Source: Trichomonas vaginalis G3 (taxonomy: Eukaryota > Parabasalia > Trichomonadida > Trichomonadidae). From it: a DNA stretch of 64,000 bases. The notes under the pieces were generated by a model that ran no database searches, was not told the origin of the DNA, and was given only the letters and a program-made list of their open reading frames with translations. The stretch is from positions 15,946,392-16,010,391 of the forward strand of contig NC_067203.1 in NCBI RefSeq assembly GCF_026262505.1. Reading direction: 5' to 3'. The position numbers and the translations under genes are program-made. Below are positions 20,424 through 30,718 of the stretch, piece after piece (within the stretch, counting starts at the first letter, position 1; each line of letters starts with the position of its first letter).

Positions 20424-21055
20424 AGTTCAATATGAAAAAATTGAATTCATTCACAAAAAATTTTATTTTATTTGACCGTGTTAGAATATCGAATAGTATA
20501 TGATTGTACGTATGTTTATCCAGAAATGACACAAAAAATTGTTTGAATTAGAATTGAATTTATTCTTATAGAAAACATTTTATTATAATTTGATATTAGC
20601 CTAATGTAGAACAAATTACAATAATGAATAAAACGATGTATTCAAAAATATAAAAAATAACCGAAAAATAAACTAGCAAAATCACTGTTATCTGATAAAA
20701 TGATGGACAAATCAATATCGATTTTTGCCAACTTATCAATTTTAAATAAATCTCTTGTCAATTTAATTTCATTCAATTTCGGATAAAAAATTATTTGTGA
20801 ATTATCCTCCTCATAGGTAATTAAGCAAATATTCCGATTACATATCAACTCAAATAAAATTCATGAGATTATTTTTTTCGATCGTTATTTTGAATCTAAA
20901 TCAGATCCATAGCATAAAGAGTAGAATTATTTTAAGATTATCACTTGCCTGACTATAACCTCACATAATTTGTAGTTTTCTCTAACTTTTATTGTTTTCT
21001 AAAACTATAATTAGACGATAGAAAATTTTGGTTGTCAGAATTTCACTCTAAAAAA
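20424..21055. other. divergent intergenic spacer
   Basis: This lies between the kinase (minus) and METTL25-like (plus) starts. The only open stretch (20642-20848, minus) has no ATG and is not supported as a gene. Just before the plus gene, TTTCACTCTAAAAAAATG shows an initiator-like TCACTCT. Confidence 0.5.
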
Positions 21056-22690
21056 ATGTCTCAAGTAATTACTGTTTTTCCAGGCGGAGAATTCTTTAGT
21101 GGAAGCACAGATGCTTTTAAAGAACGTGCACTTGCATATTTCAATGAATTTTATGACTATACAAATAAATGGCAAAAAATTATTGAGGTATTAAACCATA
21201 ATTTATGTTTTGTTGACGATGGAGCATTCGACTTATCTTGGAAAGAAGATATTGAACGCTTAAGCAACGATAAAGCTTTTCACGACAAAGTTATGATAAA
21301 TCATGACTTTTCGGATGTTCATGAACCGTTGAAAAGCTTCTTCGAGGACTCTGTAAAACTAACATTAGACAGATCACAGACGAGAGAACCCTTAAGTACT
21401 AAGAAATATACACAATTAGCTGCAAAAACAGACGAAGACAAAGCACAAGAAGTTCTTTTATTCACAAATGCTGTACAAACACTATTCTCAACAATTTACA
21501 ATCTTTCATCACCGATTTTCGAAGATTTTCCCCCTCATAAACAAGCTTTAGAATTATTAAGCCATTTAAAGCCATTTGAGAAGATTCCTTTGAACAAAGA
21601 CATAATAAATCTTGTAGATGTAGGTGCAGGACGTGGTTATCTCTCAATTTTCCTTTCAGATATTTTGAAAATTCATACAACACCGATAGAAGCATCAATA
21701 AACCATTCGAGACAACTACTAGAGAGAATAGAAATGCATGCCAAGTCTCACAGAATCAATATTGATAACTTTTCTCGTATGAAATTATGTTGTGGCTTTG
21801 TTACAAGTCATTCTACAGTTCCAGGCATTCTTTCGAGTGCTGTATCATATGAGAAATGGGCTTCCACACTTCTCAACATGTACAAAGACAAGCTTGGCTC
21901 ATATTCAAAATATCTTTTGCCAAATGGCATCAAAGAAGAGCCATTGACCCCAGAAATCTTTTATGGCGAACAAAACGGAAAGCCTCGCATCATCCAAGGT
22001 GAGCTTGCCGTTGAAATTAAAGATGGAGAATATGATTTATCCGAAAAAGAAGTTTTTCTCGTTTCTATCCATGCCTGTGGTGATCTTAGTGTTGTTTCCC
22101 ATGAGATTGCGCTTTCAAATCAAAAATGCCGCGGATCAATCACAGTTCCATGCTGTTTCCAACATTTGTCCAAAGGAAATTGTCCGCTATATGAAGTGAA
22201 CAAGCGGTTGAACCATTCTTTCTTCAAAGATGATGATGTCAGAAGAAAAGATTTCCTGAATCACGCTTTATCTACTTACGATGTTACATTTGAGAAGCGG
22301 AAAGAGATCATTGATGGATTTGTTCCTCGTGAGATTGTTTCCGCATTTGTTCCTCCGAGACAAAGTGTCAAAAAGATACAAAAACTCGAAGGAGAAACAG
22401 AAGTACAAAGAATCATCAGAATTGCGAATATGTTCGATCTCCATCCAACAGAGAAAGAAGTGGAAGAAAGGATTGCCTTCACGTACAGAGAAGTCTGGAG
22501 ATTGGAGGCACAACAGATATTCAGAGAATTCTTTGGCCACGCATTTGAATCTTTCATTTTGATTGATAGACTTCAACATTTCGTGGAATTGACAGAGAAA
22601 AATGGACAAAAGTTTGTAATAGGAATGTTTGATTCAATGGCTCCTGTTAGTCCTAGAGCTTTCATGCAGTTCACATTAAGAATCGACTAA
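21056..22690 (+). CDS. METTL25/RRNAD1-family methyltransferase, 544 aa
   Basis: The ATG at 21056 is preceded by an initiator-like TCACTCT; eight open codons lie upstream without an ATG. The SAM-binding motif is LVDVGAGRGYLS (about residue 188). It is followed by the family's long linker and SIHACGDLSVV, then TVPCCFQHLS, which correspond to the GLH-CGDL and CC-Y blocks of METTL25 and RRNAD1. The length fits METTL25. The methyl acceptor is not certain in the family. No targeting signal is visible. Its last 160 bases and downstream flank are duplicated just after it (22784-23060). Confidence 0.85.
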   Translation: MSQVITVFPGGEFFSGSTDAFKERALAYFNEFYDYTNKWQKIIEVLNHNLCFVDDGAFDLSWKEDIERLSNDKAFHDKVMINHDFSDVHEPLKSFFEDSVKLTLDRSQTREPLSTKKYTQLAAKTDEDKAQEVLLFTNAVQTLFSTIYNLSSPIFEDFPPHKQALELLSHLKPFEKIPLNKDIINLVDVGAGRGYLSIFLSDILKIHTTPIEASINHSRQLLERIEMHAKSHRINIDNFSRMKLCCGFVTSHSTVPGILSSAVSYEKWASTLLNMYKDKLGSYSKYLLPNGIKEEPLTPEIFYGEQNGKPRIIQGELAVEIKDGEYDLSEKEVFLVSIHACGDLSVVSHEIALSNQKCRGSITVPCCFQHLSKGNCPLYEVNKRLNHSFFKDDDVRRKDFLNHALSTYDVTFEKRKEIIDGFVPREIVSAFVPPRQSVKKIQKLEGETEVQRIIRIANMFDLHPTEKEVEERIAFTYREVWRLEAQQIFREFFGHAFESFILIDRLQHFVELTEKNGQKFVIGMFDSMAPVSPRAFMQFTLRID

Positions 22691-23580
22691 AATATTCATT
22701 ATCTTTTTGTTTGTATTTTAATTATTGTTAAAATTTAAACAAACTTTTGACACTTTTTTATATTTTTTGATGCTATATTGTTCAATGGAGAATTCTTTGG
22801 TCACACATTTGATCTAGCTTCAAATTAGCAGTTAATTTTCCAAACGAAATAACTAATCTTTCATTTTGATTGATAGACTTCAACATTTCGTGGAATTGAC
22901 AGAGAGAAATGGACAAAAGTTCGTAATAGGAATGTTTGATTCGATGGCTCTTGTTAGTCCTAGAGCTTTCATGCAGTTCACATTGAGAATCGACTAAAAT
23001 ATTCATTATCTTTTTGTTTGTATTTTAATTATTGGTAAATTTAAACAAACTTTTGACATTTTTTTATTATTGTTTGTTGTATTAGATGAAAAATGGGTAA
23101 TAATTGATAAATGGAATGTTCTTGGTAAATTTACACAAACTTATGACACTTTTTCGCTTGAATCAGTTTTTATTGAAAATCCGATAAGATTTTGCTAATT
23201 CTCAGAAATGCATTAATAGCTCTCCTTTCGTTTAGATCCTTCATTAGGCTACATTCAATGGATTTCATCTTCATACAATAATTCATTGAAGTGCAAAACG
23301 AATTGATAATCTTAATATGGATAGTTTTATATGGATAAAAAGGGTTAGATTTTTGAGAGATAATTCAATTTTCATAAGATTATCGAATGGTGTAATTTTT
23401 AATTGAGAAACATTCAACTCTCTGAAAAATCTGATGACCAAAATTATTTATCAATGATTATATAATGTTGATAGAGTATTATTATACTAATTATATTTTG
23501 AAAGAGTTATCAAAAAGCCGCTCTATTTTGACCACTAATTATTAATTTTTGTTACGCATTTTCCAATTAATGGATTAATA
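22691..23580. other. intergenic spacer with duplicated METTL25-like 3' end
   Basis: Apart from the gene-fragment duplication at 22784-23060 and a further short echo near 23124-23150 (GGTAAATTTACACAAACTT), the spacer is AT-rich and featureless. Confidence 0.6.
22784..23060 (+). pseudogene. tandem duplicate of METTL25-like 3' end
   Basis: From GAGAATTCTTTGG onward this repeats 22527-22760 of the upstream gene, including its stop and about 60 bases of downstream sequence. About 43 extra bases sit after CATTTGA. The remainder differs at only a few positions, so the duplication is recent. It encodes only the last 50 or so codons and is not a functional gene. Confidence 0.85.
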
Positions 23581-24451
23581 ATGTTCACATTAATACTTGC
23601 CTTTTTTAAAGGACGCAACCCAATACCAGTTGATGAGGTACTAAACAATCAAGAGTTCATAGAGGATGGTGGAAAAAATCATGACAGTGCAAGAAAATTA
23701 ACTTCTTCAGATGGAGGCAGAGCAGTAACAATTTCATATAATGCAATCGACGACAGTATGACAATTGAAAATGATTCATTTTCTAATCATTCTGATCAAA
23801 ATGATATTCCTTTCAAAAATGGGTGTTCTAAAATTCAACTAAAAATTTTAAATTTCGATCAGAGTATAGTTAGAAATTCTCGGTTAAATATCCGAGGAAA
23901 AGTTACGTTTGCTGACGGTTTAGAAAGGCCGTTATATTTTCACTTCAACATTGATGAGAAAGAATTGGAAATTAATGGTTATCTTTATGACAGTAAATAT
24001 AATGAATTCAATTTGACAATAGGAAATTTTGGACATTTACAGATCGGCAAGCAATATCACCAGATACAATTATATGCAATTACAGATGATGGGTGCCAGT
24101 CAGAAATATGGAATTCAAGTATCGAATATAAATTTAACCCTCCTCAATTGCATATTGATTCAATTTATCAATATCAATTTACTAAAAATCGTGATATAGC
24201 GATCCCGATTCATTTAATTGTTAATGACACTGATGGTGTTGGAATTATCGGTTTATATTATAGATTCGATGATAGAACGGAGGAGCCTTTGAGAATGGAT
24301 AATATTCATGATTTTGAATTAATATCATTTAATTTTGATATACCATTTCCCAGTGATCTTAAAGAAGGAAATCATGATATTTCAATATATGTAGTAGACA
24401 AAGATGCCATAAAATCTAATGTGGGAATTTTCACTTTTATGTATAACTTTG

Positions 24452-24452
<1 letters not shown>
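23581..24452 (+). pseudogene. host repeat-domain protein, 5' part, split by the Maverick
   Basis: ATG at 23581 opens a frame with a short hydrophobic start (MFTLILAFF) and then Ig/cadherin-like beta-sandwich repeats of about 95 residues. The repeat register can be seen in FNPPQLHID, KNRDIAIPIHLIVNDTD, LKEGNHDISIYVVDKD and FTFMYNFE. Such repeat proteins are common among trichomonad surface proteins. At 24452 the frame runs into the Maverick's A-tract. The same frame resumes at 49932 with PPLLEISYN, the start of the next repeat. This is a host gene inactivated by insertion. Confidence 0.85.
24447..24452. repeat. target-site duplication, left copy (CTTTGA)
   Basis: CTTTGA directly precedes the A-tract that begins the element and recurs at 49928-49933 directly after its T-tract. 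A 6-bp duplication is typical of Maverick/Polinton integration. Confidence 0.88.
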
Positions 24453-24486
<34 letters not shown>

Positions 24487-24664
24487 TAGTGGGGCTTCCA
24501 GGCACTTCGTGCCTTCTAGCCCTGAGGATGAATGAGTATAATGAAGTTTTTTTTTTCTTGGGGGATGGCTTCCAGGCACTTCGTGCCTTCTAGCCCCCGA
24601 AGATGTTTAGTATAAATGAAGTTTATATTCGGAGGGCTTCCAGGGGCTGCGCCCCTTCTAGCCC
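24453..24664 (+). repeat. left terminal inverted repeat with tandem hairpin units
   Basis: After about 32 A residues come three copies of a 30-bp hairpin-forming block at 24493-24522, 24567-24596 and 24635-24664. Each begins GGCTTCCAGG and ends CTTCTAGCCC. They are separated by GATG-TATAATGAAGTTT spacers, giving a period of about 70 bp. The right end holds one such unit in reverse orientation. Confidence 0.9.
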
Positions 24665-24965
24665 CTAAGAAATTTTGCCCAAGACCCAAGAGGAGGACCG
24701 AACCCCAGCCGACCAGCTGTTGACTTTTTTGTAGAGCACTCAAAATAGTATAACTTTGTCCGGACAAGTAAGGGTCTATCGTCGCTACAGGAAAAGTTAC
24801 AGGCGTTCCAAGGAAGTATACTTTGAGAAGCCTTTTTCCCCTTATAGAATGAGATAGGACGGTTATTTTACAAAACTGACAACACTTTGACCGAGTAGTT
24901 TTTTGTGCTGAACAAAAAGTGTCATATAAACATCTGTCAAAAGCCGCTTTTTAACTTCACTTAAA
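24665..24965. other. element leader between terminal repeat and first gene
   Basis: No gene is seen. The last 60 bases contain AAAAAGTGTCATATAAA and TTTAACTTCACTTAAAATG; the latter provides an initiator-like TCACTTA just before the first ATG. Confidence 0.5.
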
Positions 24966-27900
24966 ATGCCACGTAAGCTACGTAAGAATATACGTAAGAG
25001 GAAGGGAGCATTGAAACATCCAAAAGTAAAACTGACACCACAACAACAGTTGCAACAACAAATGCTGAATGACCCCACTATGTTGCAACAAATGTCAAGC
25101 AATCCTATGCTTTTAAACCGAGTTGTTGGTGCACAGAGTGGAGGTTTAAGAGCGGCACTTTTAGCGAAAATGGCAGGCTATGGTGGAGCTGCAGACGGAA
25201 CAGCCTATAACCCTCAAAGTCAAATGAATTTGAGTTCACTCAAAAATCAAATAACAGATGTCAAAAAGTCAAACATAGACATACAGAAGCAAATAAGTGA
25301 AAACGAAAAGAAACTAGAATATGACAGACACACAAAGAAACTCAATGAGTTAAACGTAGAGAAAAAGAAGAAAGAAGAACAACTGAAAGAACTAAGTACA
25401 GAGGAATATGCGAAAAAAGTGTCAGAAAAAGCAGCAGAAGTAGCAAAAATGGAACAAGATGTCATAAATTTGAAAAACCATACTACTCAATATAAAATAC
25501 TGAAAGATGAAGAGATAAAACAAAAAGCCCTGAAGACATATATGGATAGCGATGAGTATAAAAAAGAAGTTGAAGCAAATGTAAAGGCAGAAAAACTTTT
25601 ACAGTTGCAAAACCAAACCGTACAGTATGAAAACTTAGCACAAGAAAGTAAAAATAACGACGCGGCTATGCAAAAGGCAATGAAAAGCGCAGAATATATA
25701 AAAGCTAACAATGACTGGTTAGATGCCCAAGCCAACGCCAAAGCAGCCCAACTTATAGGGTCAATAAGGACAAAAATACAAGCGGATGAAGACAGTTCAA
25801 ATGAAGCTTTAATGAATGCTGACTTTAAGAACGCCTTCGAAGCTCTTCATAGTAAGGTGAAACTAGTGAACGACTTCTCATCTGGAAAGAAACTGAAGTC
25901 TGAAGGTTTCGACAAAGAGTTAAGAGAAGTAGCACAAAATATGACGAAAATAACAGATGCAGCAACGAGACAGGCAGTTCAAAGTGCCTATGACGCCGTT
26001 AGAGCAACTGTTGTGAAAAGTCAAGAAAAAGAGTTACAACAGACCAAAACAGACCTAGTAAATGCTTTCTTAAAAACGAAAAGTCAGGTAGGACATTACG
26101 CTGCAGATGGAACATATGTGCCAGCTGGTGGAACTTATATACCACCAAACCCTCCAAGAGAAGCACCTGCACCAGGACTACCTAGAACATTTACATCGTC
26201 ACATGGACACAGACACAGGCATGCACAACAACCAGCACAACAACCACCTCCACAACCAGCACAACAACCAACACAACAACCAGCACAGCAACCAACAGTT
26301 CAAAACCCTGCACAACAACAACCACAAACAGAGCAAGGACATAAAAGAAGTAGAGAACAAGGAAACCAAGAATTCTTAAAAATGCTTAAAGAAGAGTGTG
26401 GTTTCCCAGATACTGTTGACTTTAGTGACAGATATAAAGAAGCTATTGGAAAGTTCAAGGATGGAAATACTGACCCGAACCTATTTAGCTTTATGGCTCA
26501 ACACCAAAACGGATATAATCTCAAACCTGGAAAATACAAGCTCGCTAAGGGATATGATTTAATAGCATATCATCCAAATGACATGGATGAATTTACTCCG
26601 AGATATTTGATGTCAGAGCTAAATGACAATTCAACTTTCGTCATGAAACGCGTAAAAAATAGAGACGGAACGAAAGAACAAAAGCTTATGAATGCGGATG
26701 ACGTAGATAGGGAAATTGTTGAAAACGGTCTCGGAATATATGAAATGCCAGCAGATGAGGTACAAGAAACTCCACAGGAAGAAGTTCAGATACAACCAGA
26801 CATGGAAGAAATAGTTCAGCAACAACAGCTAGAAGAGCCTGAAGGAAACGAACAAGTCACTCCTTTGGAAACTAACTTCACAGAACTAGATGAAGATTTG
26901 GAACAGCCGAAAAATCTTGACCCTCAACAAGAGCATGAGGTGAATATGGAATCTTTCCAAGAGTCTAAGAAAGATTCGGCTGACATAGTAGAAGAATATC
27001 GAAAAATGTTTGCCGACATACAAAAGACTCCAACATCAGATGAAAATATCCAGCATAGAATGGAAGAACTGAAAAAAAATGTACACAAATACAACAACCC
27101 TTTTTACTTACGAGCATTTAACGTTCAATCTTTGGATGAACTCGGTGAAAATAAAAGGTTAAATTTCAAGAAAACATATAGAAATGAAACATTGTTTAAA
27201 GTTCATTCAGAACCTAACCAAGATGGAAACAAACCTACTTTTGTTTCTGCAGACGATGGAACTACAATGAGATGGGGTCATAAAGCTAACCCAGATAGGT
27301 GGTTCATAAACTTACAACCTCAATTCCAAGAAGTTGTAGACGCAATGGAAGTCAATGGTGAACGAGATATAGCTGGTATTTTAAGCGCGGCTTTAATGCC
27401 ATTGAAAGATATGAAACATGCAGATATTTTGGACCAGTATGAAATGAACATGGCTGATGGAAATATAACACCTGACGTTCTAGAACATTTATCTCAAAGA
27501 ACTACACAGAACCATAGAGATGGTATATTTGGTGAAGAGTTTAGAAAGACAGTTAGGGAGAGAGAAGGAAGAGAACCTATTGTACATGACCTTGCAAACG
27601 AAAGTTTACAAAATGTCATAAAAACTTACTTTGCAGACAATGAACCGAGAAGGGATGAATATTTAAGTAAACTCAAATGGACAGTACCAAATGAAATGTT
27701 AGTATTGAAAAACATGTTCCTTGACAAAATAAAACCAACTACAGAAATAAACGACGCAAGACTGAAAGATTGGGTAAAAGCTTTCCCATTCACAAAAGAT
27801 ATAGTTGGTAACATGGAAAGAAAACCAGAATGGCTACAAAAACATATATTTGGAAACGAGCATATTCCATATGGACAGGCACTGTTTGAAGAGCTTGAAC

Positions 27901-28196
27901 CGGAAACTCAGGAAAGAGTCATGCAAACAATACGCGAAGACTCAAATACAGACTATGACAAACTCTTTCTAGGATATAGGTTACCTGAGATGGGCGACCA
28001 GAGCCAAAAGGCAAAAAGGACATGGGAAATTTGCAACATACTAGATGAACATAATGCAAAGATGCAACAACTTCAAGCAGAGGGCAATGAAGGAAAAAGA
28101 AGAGTTAAAAACTCAGTCAGGAAGAAAGTAAAGCTTGTCCACGTGGGTTCTATTATGACATATAAATCCAACTATTCTATATTTTTACTCATATGA
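24966..28196 (+). CDS. Maverick large coiled-coil, Q/P-rich protein, 1,076 aa
   Basis: The N-terminus is strongly basic (PRKLRKNIRKRK). A long Lys/Glu/Gln coiled coil covers about residues 90-375. A repeated QQPAQQPT-type tract follows near 420-460, then an acidic Gln/Glu-rich stretch (600-680) and a C-terminal globular part with no domain I recognise. It ends one base before the candidate major capsid ATG. Basic head, long coiled coil and position next to the capsid gene suggest a virion-associated or assembly protein, but this is inference. Confidence 0.7.
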   Translation: MPRKLRKNIRKRKGALKHPKVKLTPQQQLQQQMLNDPTMLQQMSSNPMLLNRVVGAQSGGLRAALLAKMAGYGGAADGTAYNPQSQMNLSSLKNQITDVKKSNIDIQKQISENEKKLEYDRHTKKLNELNVEKKKKEEQLKELSTEEYAKKVSEKAAEVAKMEQDVINLKNHTTQYKILKDEEIKQKALKTYMDSDEYKKEVEANVKAEKLLQLQNQTVQYENLAQESKNNDAAMQKAMKSAEYIKANNDWLDAQANAKAAQLIGSIRTKIQADEDSSNEALMNADFKNAFEALHSKVKLVNDFSSGKKLKSEGFDKELREVAQNMTKITDAATRQAVQSAYDAVRATVVKSQEKELQQTKTDLVNAFLKTKSQVGHYAADGTYVPAGGTYIPPNPPREAPAPGLPRTFTSSHGHRHRHAQQPAQQPPPQPAQQPTQQPAQQPTVQNPAQQQPQTEQGHKRSREQGNQEFLKMLKEECGFPDTVDFSDRYKEAIGKFKDGNTDPNLFSFMAQHQNGYNLKPGKYKLAKGYDLIAYHPNDMDEFTPRYLMSELNDNSTFVMKRVKNRDGTKEQKLMNADDVDREIVENGLGIYEMPADEVQETPQEEVQIQPDMEEIVQQQQLEEPEGNEQVTPLETNFTELDEDLEQPKNLDPQQEHEVNMESFQESKKDSADIVEEYRKMFADIQKTPTSDENIQHRMEELKKNVHKYNNPFYLRAFNVQSLDELGENKRLNFKKTYRNETLFKVHSEPNQDGNKPTFVSADDGTTMRWGHKANPDRWFINLQPQFQEVVDAMEVNGERDIAGILSAALMPLKDMKHADILDQYEMNMADGNITPDVLEHLSQRTTQNHRDGIFGEEFRKTVREREGREPIVHDLANESLQNVIKTYFADNEPRRDEYLSKLKWTVPNEMLVLKNMFLDKIKPTTEINDARLKDWVKAFPFTKDIVGNMERKPEWLQKHIFGNEHIPYGQALFEELEPETQERVMQTIREDSNTDYDKLFLGYRLPEMGDQSQKAKRTWEICNILDEHNAKMQQLQAEGNEGKRRVKNSVRKKVKLVHVGSIMTYKSNYSIFLLI

Positions 28197-28197
28197 A

Positions 28198-29763
28198 ATG
28201 TACGCCGCTCAGAATATAACGCCAACAGTTTTGGATGCTATGAATGGAAATGTTTCCGAATGGTATAACGAATGCGACAATGCCATTAGAAGGTCAGAAA
28301 TAGTTCCTGGAACTTACGAATATACAACTGCTGTTTCTTATGGAAACGTAGGTGAGTTTGGAGAAGGTTCTTCAACAACAGTAGATATTGCTTGCGACAG
28401 GTTTCATATAATTTCTATTGACAACTCTTTCTTATACGTAGAACAAGACATTGAAATAAAACCTTCTGCCAAGTTGTCTGACAAGAAAGGTTGCAATGGA
28501 ATTTTCTATGTCGGATACCAATATGCTCCAGAAGTTTTCATGGGATATAAGATATATTCTAACTCTGACTTAGTTCAAACAGTAACATGGGCAAACTATG
28601 AATGGTTCGCTTTGAGAAACTCAGTACAACCACAAGCTAGAGAACAAACAGACCAGTATGCAACTATTGAGAAAATAAGAAGACTTGACCCTAACGTTCC
28701 AGGAGTTTATGTTAACCTTTCTGGACAAACTGCAGCAGCAGTAACCAAAGTAAAACTGAAACTTAGAGTTCCTTTGTCATCTTTCCTCATCTTCAGGTTT
28801 TTAAGATACTTGCCAAACTGGGCAGGAAAAATTTCTATTGAACTTACTCCAAGCAAAAATAACTTAGTCATTGCACCAACACAAGACCCATTCACTCTTA
28901 CAGAAGTAGTGGGAACAAATAAAATGTCATTCGCCGACTTTTGCAAAAACAAAGTTGACTTAGACTTTGGTTTCTCAAACCTCAACACTGAAGTAAACTA
29001 TTATTTCAATGCTGCTGGAGATGCTTGGGACCCAGTTAAGTTCACATGCGAAAAGTTTGAATGCAAGAGAATAGAAAGCAGACTTGCCGTTTATATGTTG
29101 GACCCAGATATTTCAAATGCTTTAGCTGCCAAATATATTGCAGTTCCACTTATGTTCCCTATACACCAAATATCTGTCAAAGACTTTGCAGGTGAAGTTG
29201 GAAACCAAAGTGCTGACCCAGGTGCAAGAACAGATATTGCTTTAACAACTGCAATGAAACATGCAGATACTATGTTTGTACTGTTCAGACGAACTATAAA
29301 TGACTATTCTTGTTTCTACAACCCTGGTATTAAATATCATATAAACATAGATGGCAAATATTATCCAAGAGAAGAATATTCTACAGTTGAGGATATGAGG
29401 TCATACAACTTGACATTAGATGCTATGAACTTTAACAACAACTTCACAACAACCATTAACCCTGAAATGCAAAGTTCTATTATGCCATATGTGAAAGTAT
29501 GGACTCATACAGGAGGTCAAAAAACTCAATATACAAATGGAGACCGTTCAAACTTTTGGCTTGGCATTCCATTTGCTGACTCAGAAGACTTTATGGGTGG
29601 TATTTCAACTGTTGGTACTGTACAAATACAATATACTGGTGACAGAGACGGTCCAGATGAACTGAGAGCAAAGAAGTTTACAAAACCAATAGCACTTTTC
29701 ACGGAAGATGCTCTTTTGAAGATTCGTTCGATGAAACCTGCTGGGCTCCTCAGATTGGCATAA
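28198..29763 (+). CDS. Maverick candidate major capsid protein, 521 aa
   Basis: The length and beta-rich composition fit a double jelly-roll major capsid protein. It has few Lys/Glu runs, many short strand-like segments (FYVGYQYAPEVF, VKLKLRVPLSSF, ISIELTPSKN) and aromatic loops such as KYHINIDGKYYPREEY. It lies between the large coiled-coil protein and a smaller beta-rich protein, the usual structural block of Polintons. The assignment rests on size, composition and position; no single diagnostic motif exists for the fold. Confidence 0.65.
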   Translation: MYAAQNITPTVLDAMNGNVSEWYNECDNAIRRSEIVPGTYEYTTAVSYGNVGEFGEGSSTTVDIACDRFHIISIDNSFLYVEQDIEIKPSAKLSDKKGCNGIFYVGYQYAPEVFMGYKIYSNSDLVQTVTWANYEWFALRNSVQPQAREQTDQYATIEKIRRLDPNVPGVYVNLSGQTAAAVTKVKLKLRVPLSSFLIFRFLRYLPNWAGKISIELTPSKNNLVIAPTQDPFTLTEVVGTNKMSFADFCKNKVDLDFGFSNLNTEVNYYFNAAGDAWDPVKFTCEKFECKRIESRLAVYMLDPDISNALAAKYIAVPLMFPIHQISVKDFAGEVGNQSADPGARTDIALTTAMKHADTMFVLFRRTINDYSCFYNPGIKYHINIDGKYYPREEYSTVEDMRSYNLTLDAMNFNNNFTTTINPEMQSSIMPYVKVWTHTGGQKTQYTNGDRSNFWLGIPFADSEDFMGGISTVGTVQIQYTGDRDGPDELRAKKFTKPIALFTEDALLKIRSMKPAGLLRLA

Positions 29764-30117
29764 CGACAGCTTCCATCGAGCAGATTTTGGCAGCAGGTCA
29801 GTAAGTTGTTCTTGAACTGACTTCTCTCCGTCAAATATTGACAGTACGCCAGTTTTGACATAATATTGTAAGATAAACTTACCTTTAGAAATATCTGTAA
29901 GTTTTGTTGTTATATTTTTGTCAACGTCAAGAACTTTCACTATCTCGGTTATACCAACTTTCTTTGCTTTATGGAAATATTTTGGTTCAGCAAAGACTGC
30001 TATTCTATAACATTTACCATTGTTTGTATAAAGAACTATTCTGTCAATGTATTTGTATTGTTTGTGTGTGTAAACTTTGTTCTGCTTCAATTCAAAGAGA
30101 TACTCGAATACGTCCAT
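29605..30117 (-). CDS. Maverick gene of unknown function, up to 170 aa
   Basis: ATG at 30117 is divergent from the next gene (ATG 30136) across a short AT-rich gap. Residues 1-118 have good coding character (MDVFEYLFELKQNKVY, RIVLYTNNGKCYRIAVF, VLSIFDGEKSVQEQL). The remainder overlaps the 3' end of the capsid gene on the opposite strand and may not be meaningful. The family is not recognised. Confidence 0.5.
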   Translation of the reverse strand: MDVFEYLFELKQNKVYTHKQYKYIDRIVLYTNNGKCYRIAVFAEPKYFHKAKKVGITEIVKVLDVDKNITTKLTDISKGKFILQYYVKTGVLSIFDGEKSVQEQLTDLLPKSARWKLSLCQSEEPSRFHRTNLQKSIFREKCYWFCKLLCSQFIWTVSVTSILYLYSTNS

Positions 30118-30135
30118 CTTTTTATTCTAAGTAAA

Positions 30136-30714
30136 ATGTCATTTCCGAAAAATAGAAGCGTAAGTGTTTCAAAAGGTTTAATGGCGGTGGCAGATGTGAA
30201 GTTAAATTCACCAACTCAAACAAACAGTCAAAGTGTTGTTGTCAATGTCAAAGAAAGAGATGTTGAAGTGGGGAAACCATACGAAGACGAAGATGGTATA
30301 ACAATAGTTCCTGTAAAAGAACCAACATACCCTGAAGTTAGCAGAGACTTAAGTTCTGTTGCAGATATTCGAAACGACTACCAACAACTTAAAGACAAAC
30401 TTAAAACTCAGGAGAAGATTTGTCAGGCTTTGGGTATAATGTTAAACTTGGTCGAACACAACCCTGTAAAAGTGAACTCATATGTCATTGCACCTCATGA
30501 AGTTTTGAAAGAACTATTGAAACTTTTGACAGAGGCAGACGATATAAACATCAAAGAAATAGAACCTGACATTGCTTGCTGTGGTGTTTCATATAATGTC
30601 ATTGACAAGATATACGTTATGAAAGGAGGTGAAACGTTGAACTTAAAATATAGTTTCCCAGACGTCATAAAAATATTTGACGACCACAACATTTCATTAA
30701 AATTTATTTGCTAA
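30136..30714 (+). CDS. Maverick gene of unknown function, 192 aa
   Basis: The ATG at 30136 follows TTTTTATTCTAAGTAAA, which is shared with the divergent gene at 30117. The product has a Ser/Val-rich N-terminal arm, a helical middle (DYQQLKDKLKTQEK) and a C-terminal region with IEPDIACCGVSYNVI. No domain is recognised. The next gene begins 5 bases after its stop. Confidence 0.65.
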   Translation: MSFPKNRSVSVSKGLMAVADVKLNSPTQTNSQSVVVNVKERDVEVGKPYEDEDGITIVPVKEPTYPEVSRDLSSVADIRNDYQQLKDKLKTQEKICQALGIMLNLVEHNPVKVNSYVIAPHEVLKELLKLLTEADDINIKEIEPDIACCGVSYNVIDKIYVMKGGETLNLKYSFPDVIKIFDDHNISLKFIC

Positions 30715-30718
30715 GTAA

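Noticed and set aside
20642-20848. Small minus-strand gene between the kinase and METTL25-like genes
   Set aside because: The frame has no ATG and no recognisable domain.
24453-24489. Lys-rich tail of the host protein
   Set aside because: It is the A-tract of the Maverick end read in the host frame, not host coding sequence.
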